Assembly (NCBI GenBank): GCA_046541875.1
Contig: JBKHCL010000027.1
Location: forward strand, 1-34,529
DNA from: CAZFPT01 sp046541875
GTDB taxonomy: Bacteria; Planctomycetota; Phycisphaerae; SM23-33
DNA: 34,529 bases
Direction: 5' to 3'
Under the pieces are notes generated by a model that did no database searches, was not told the DNA's origin, and saw nothing but the letters and a program-made list of their open reading frames with translations. Made by a program: the position numbers and the translations under genes. This document shows positions 34,238 through 34,529 of the stretch, piece by piece (the stretch's first letter is position 1; every line of letters begins with the position of its first letter).

Positions 34238-34529
34238 CCCGTCACGGCCGTTCCGGATCTTCGCCGACAGCCTCTGCTTCGCCGATCTACAGGGCAGCGG
34301 CCGACGGGATTGCATTCTGCTGAAGGACCGCTACCGCAACTTCTACGCCTACGATTCAAAACTCGACCCGCTGTGGCAGATCCGCACGAACATCGGGCAT
34401 TACCCGCACCCCAGGCCGGTAGGCGACCAACTGGACGAGATCGCCGTCGGGTACGCGCTGCTCGGCCCGGACGGGACGCCGCGATGGGACTACGGGGAGA
34501 AGATCATCGACCACGCCGACAACACGGTG
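34238..34529 (+). CDS. Rhamnogalacturonan-lyase/FG-GAP-like protein, partial exon
   Basis: The frame running off the window end (codons in phase with 34239) reads LCFADLQGSGRRDCILLKD, RYRNFYAYDSKLDPLWQIRT, GHYPHPRPVGDQLDEIAVGY and ends with KIIDHADNTV. This is the beta-propeller pattern of rhamnogalacturonan-lyase-like/FG-GAP repeat proteins, in which 'ILLKDRY..FWA', 'GHYP' and 'DHAD' recur. Some members degrade pectin; many planctomycetal relatives are uncharacterised. The 5' part is missing because the sequence begins exactly at the 3' end of a group II intron. Either the intron is inserted in the gene or a rearrangement joined them. The 3' end lies outside the window. Confidence 0.72.

Overview
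The window is GC-rich bacterial DNA that most resembles a Planctomycetota chromosome, probably a Phycisphaerae-like lineage. This rests on gene content: very large TPR proteins, DUF4159 proteins next to ExbB/ExbD, LEA type-2 and other small lipoproteins, a stand-alone UVR-motif protein, and Asp-Ala-Asn/Asp-Pro-Asn linkers in exported proteins. It is an inference; no rRNA is present.

Layout. (1) 1-5.4 kb, plus strand: a compact tripartite efflux operon (TolC-like lipoprotein, HlyD/MacA-like adaptor, MacB-type ATPase and permease) with a good promoter upstream and overlapping gene ends. (2) 5.4-8.5 kb, minus strand: a membrane-anchored unknown protein, truA and asd. (3) 8.7-13.3 kb: a LEA_2 lipoprotein, the RNase P RNA gene (minus strand), mgtE, an unknown lipoprotein and a UVR-motif protein. 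(4) 13.4-31.1 kb, minus strand: eleven genes in one direction. Read in transcription order these are a periplasmic TPR protein, a TPR/beta-module protein, a 2706-residue exported giant, a small cytosolic protein, ExbB/TolQ, two ExbD/TolR proteins, a small TonB-like anchor, a TonB-like anchor fused to DUF4159, a DUF4159 lipoprotein and a three-TM protein. (5) 31.3-32.7 kb: an ADP-ribosylglycohydrolase-family protein. (6) 32.9-34.5 kb: tRNA-Ile2(CAU), about 500 bases without a convincing gene, an excisionase-type HTH protein with a strong promoter, the decayed 3' end of a group II intron, and the start of a rhamnogalacturonan-lyase-like gene that runs off the window.

The main candidate for an undescribed system is region 4. 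A proton-driven ExbB/ExbD motor is encoded with TonB-like membrane anchors, DUF4159 proteins and three large periplasmic TPR proteins. Two of those share a repeated beta module whose best copies carry HSG(V/I)F. The set looks like a Tol-Pal- or Ton-like envelope machine in which giant TPR/beta-module proteins take the place of the usual periplasmic partners. Start choices, operon boundaries and all functional links are inferred from sequence alone.
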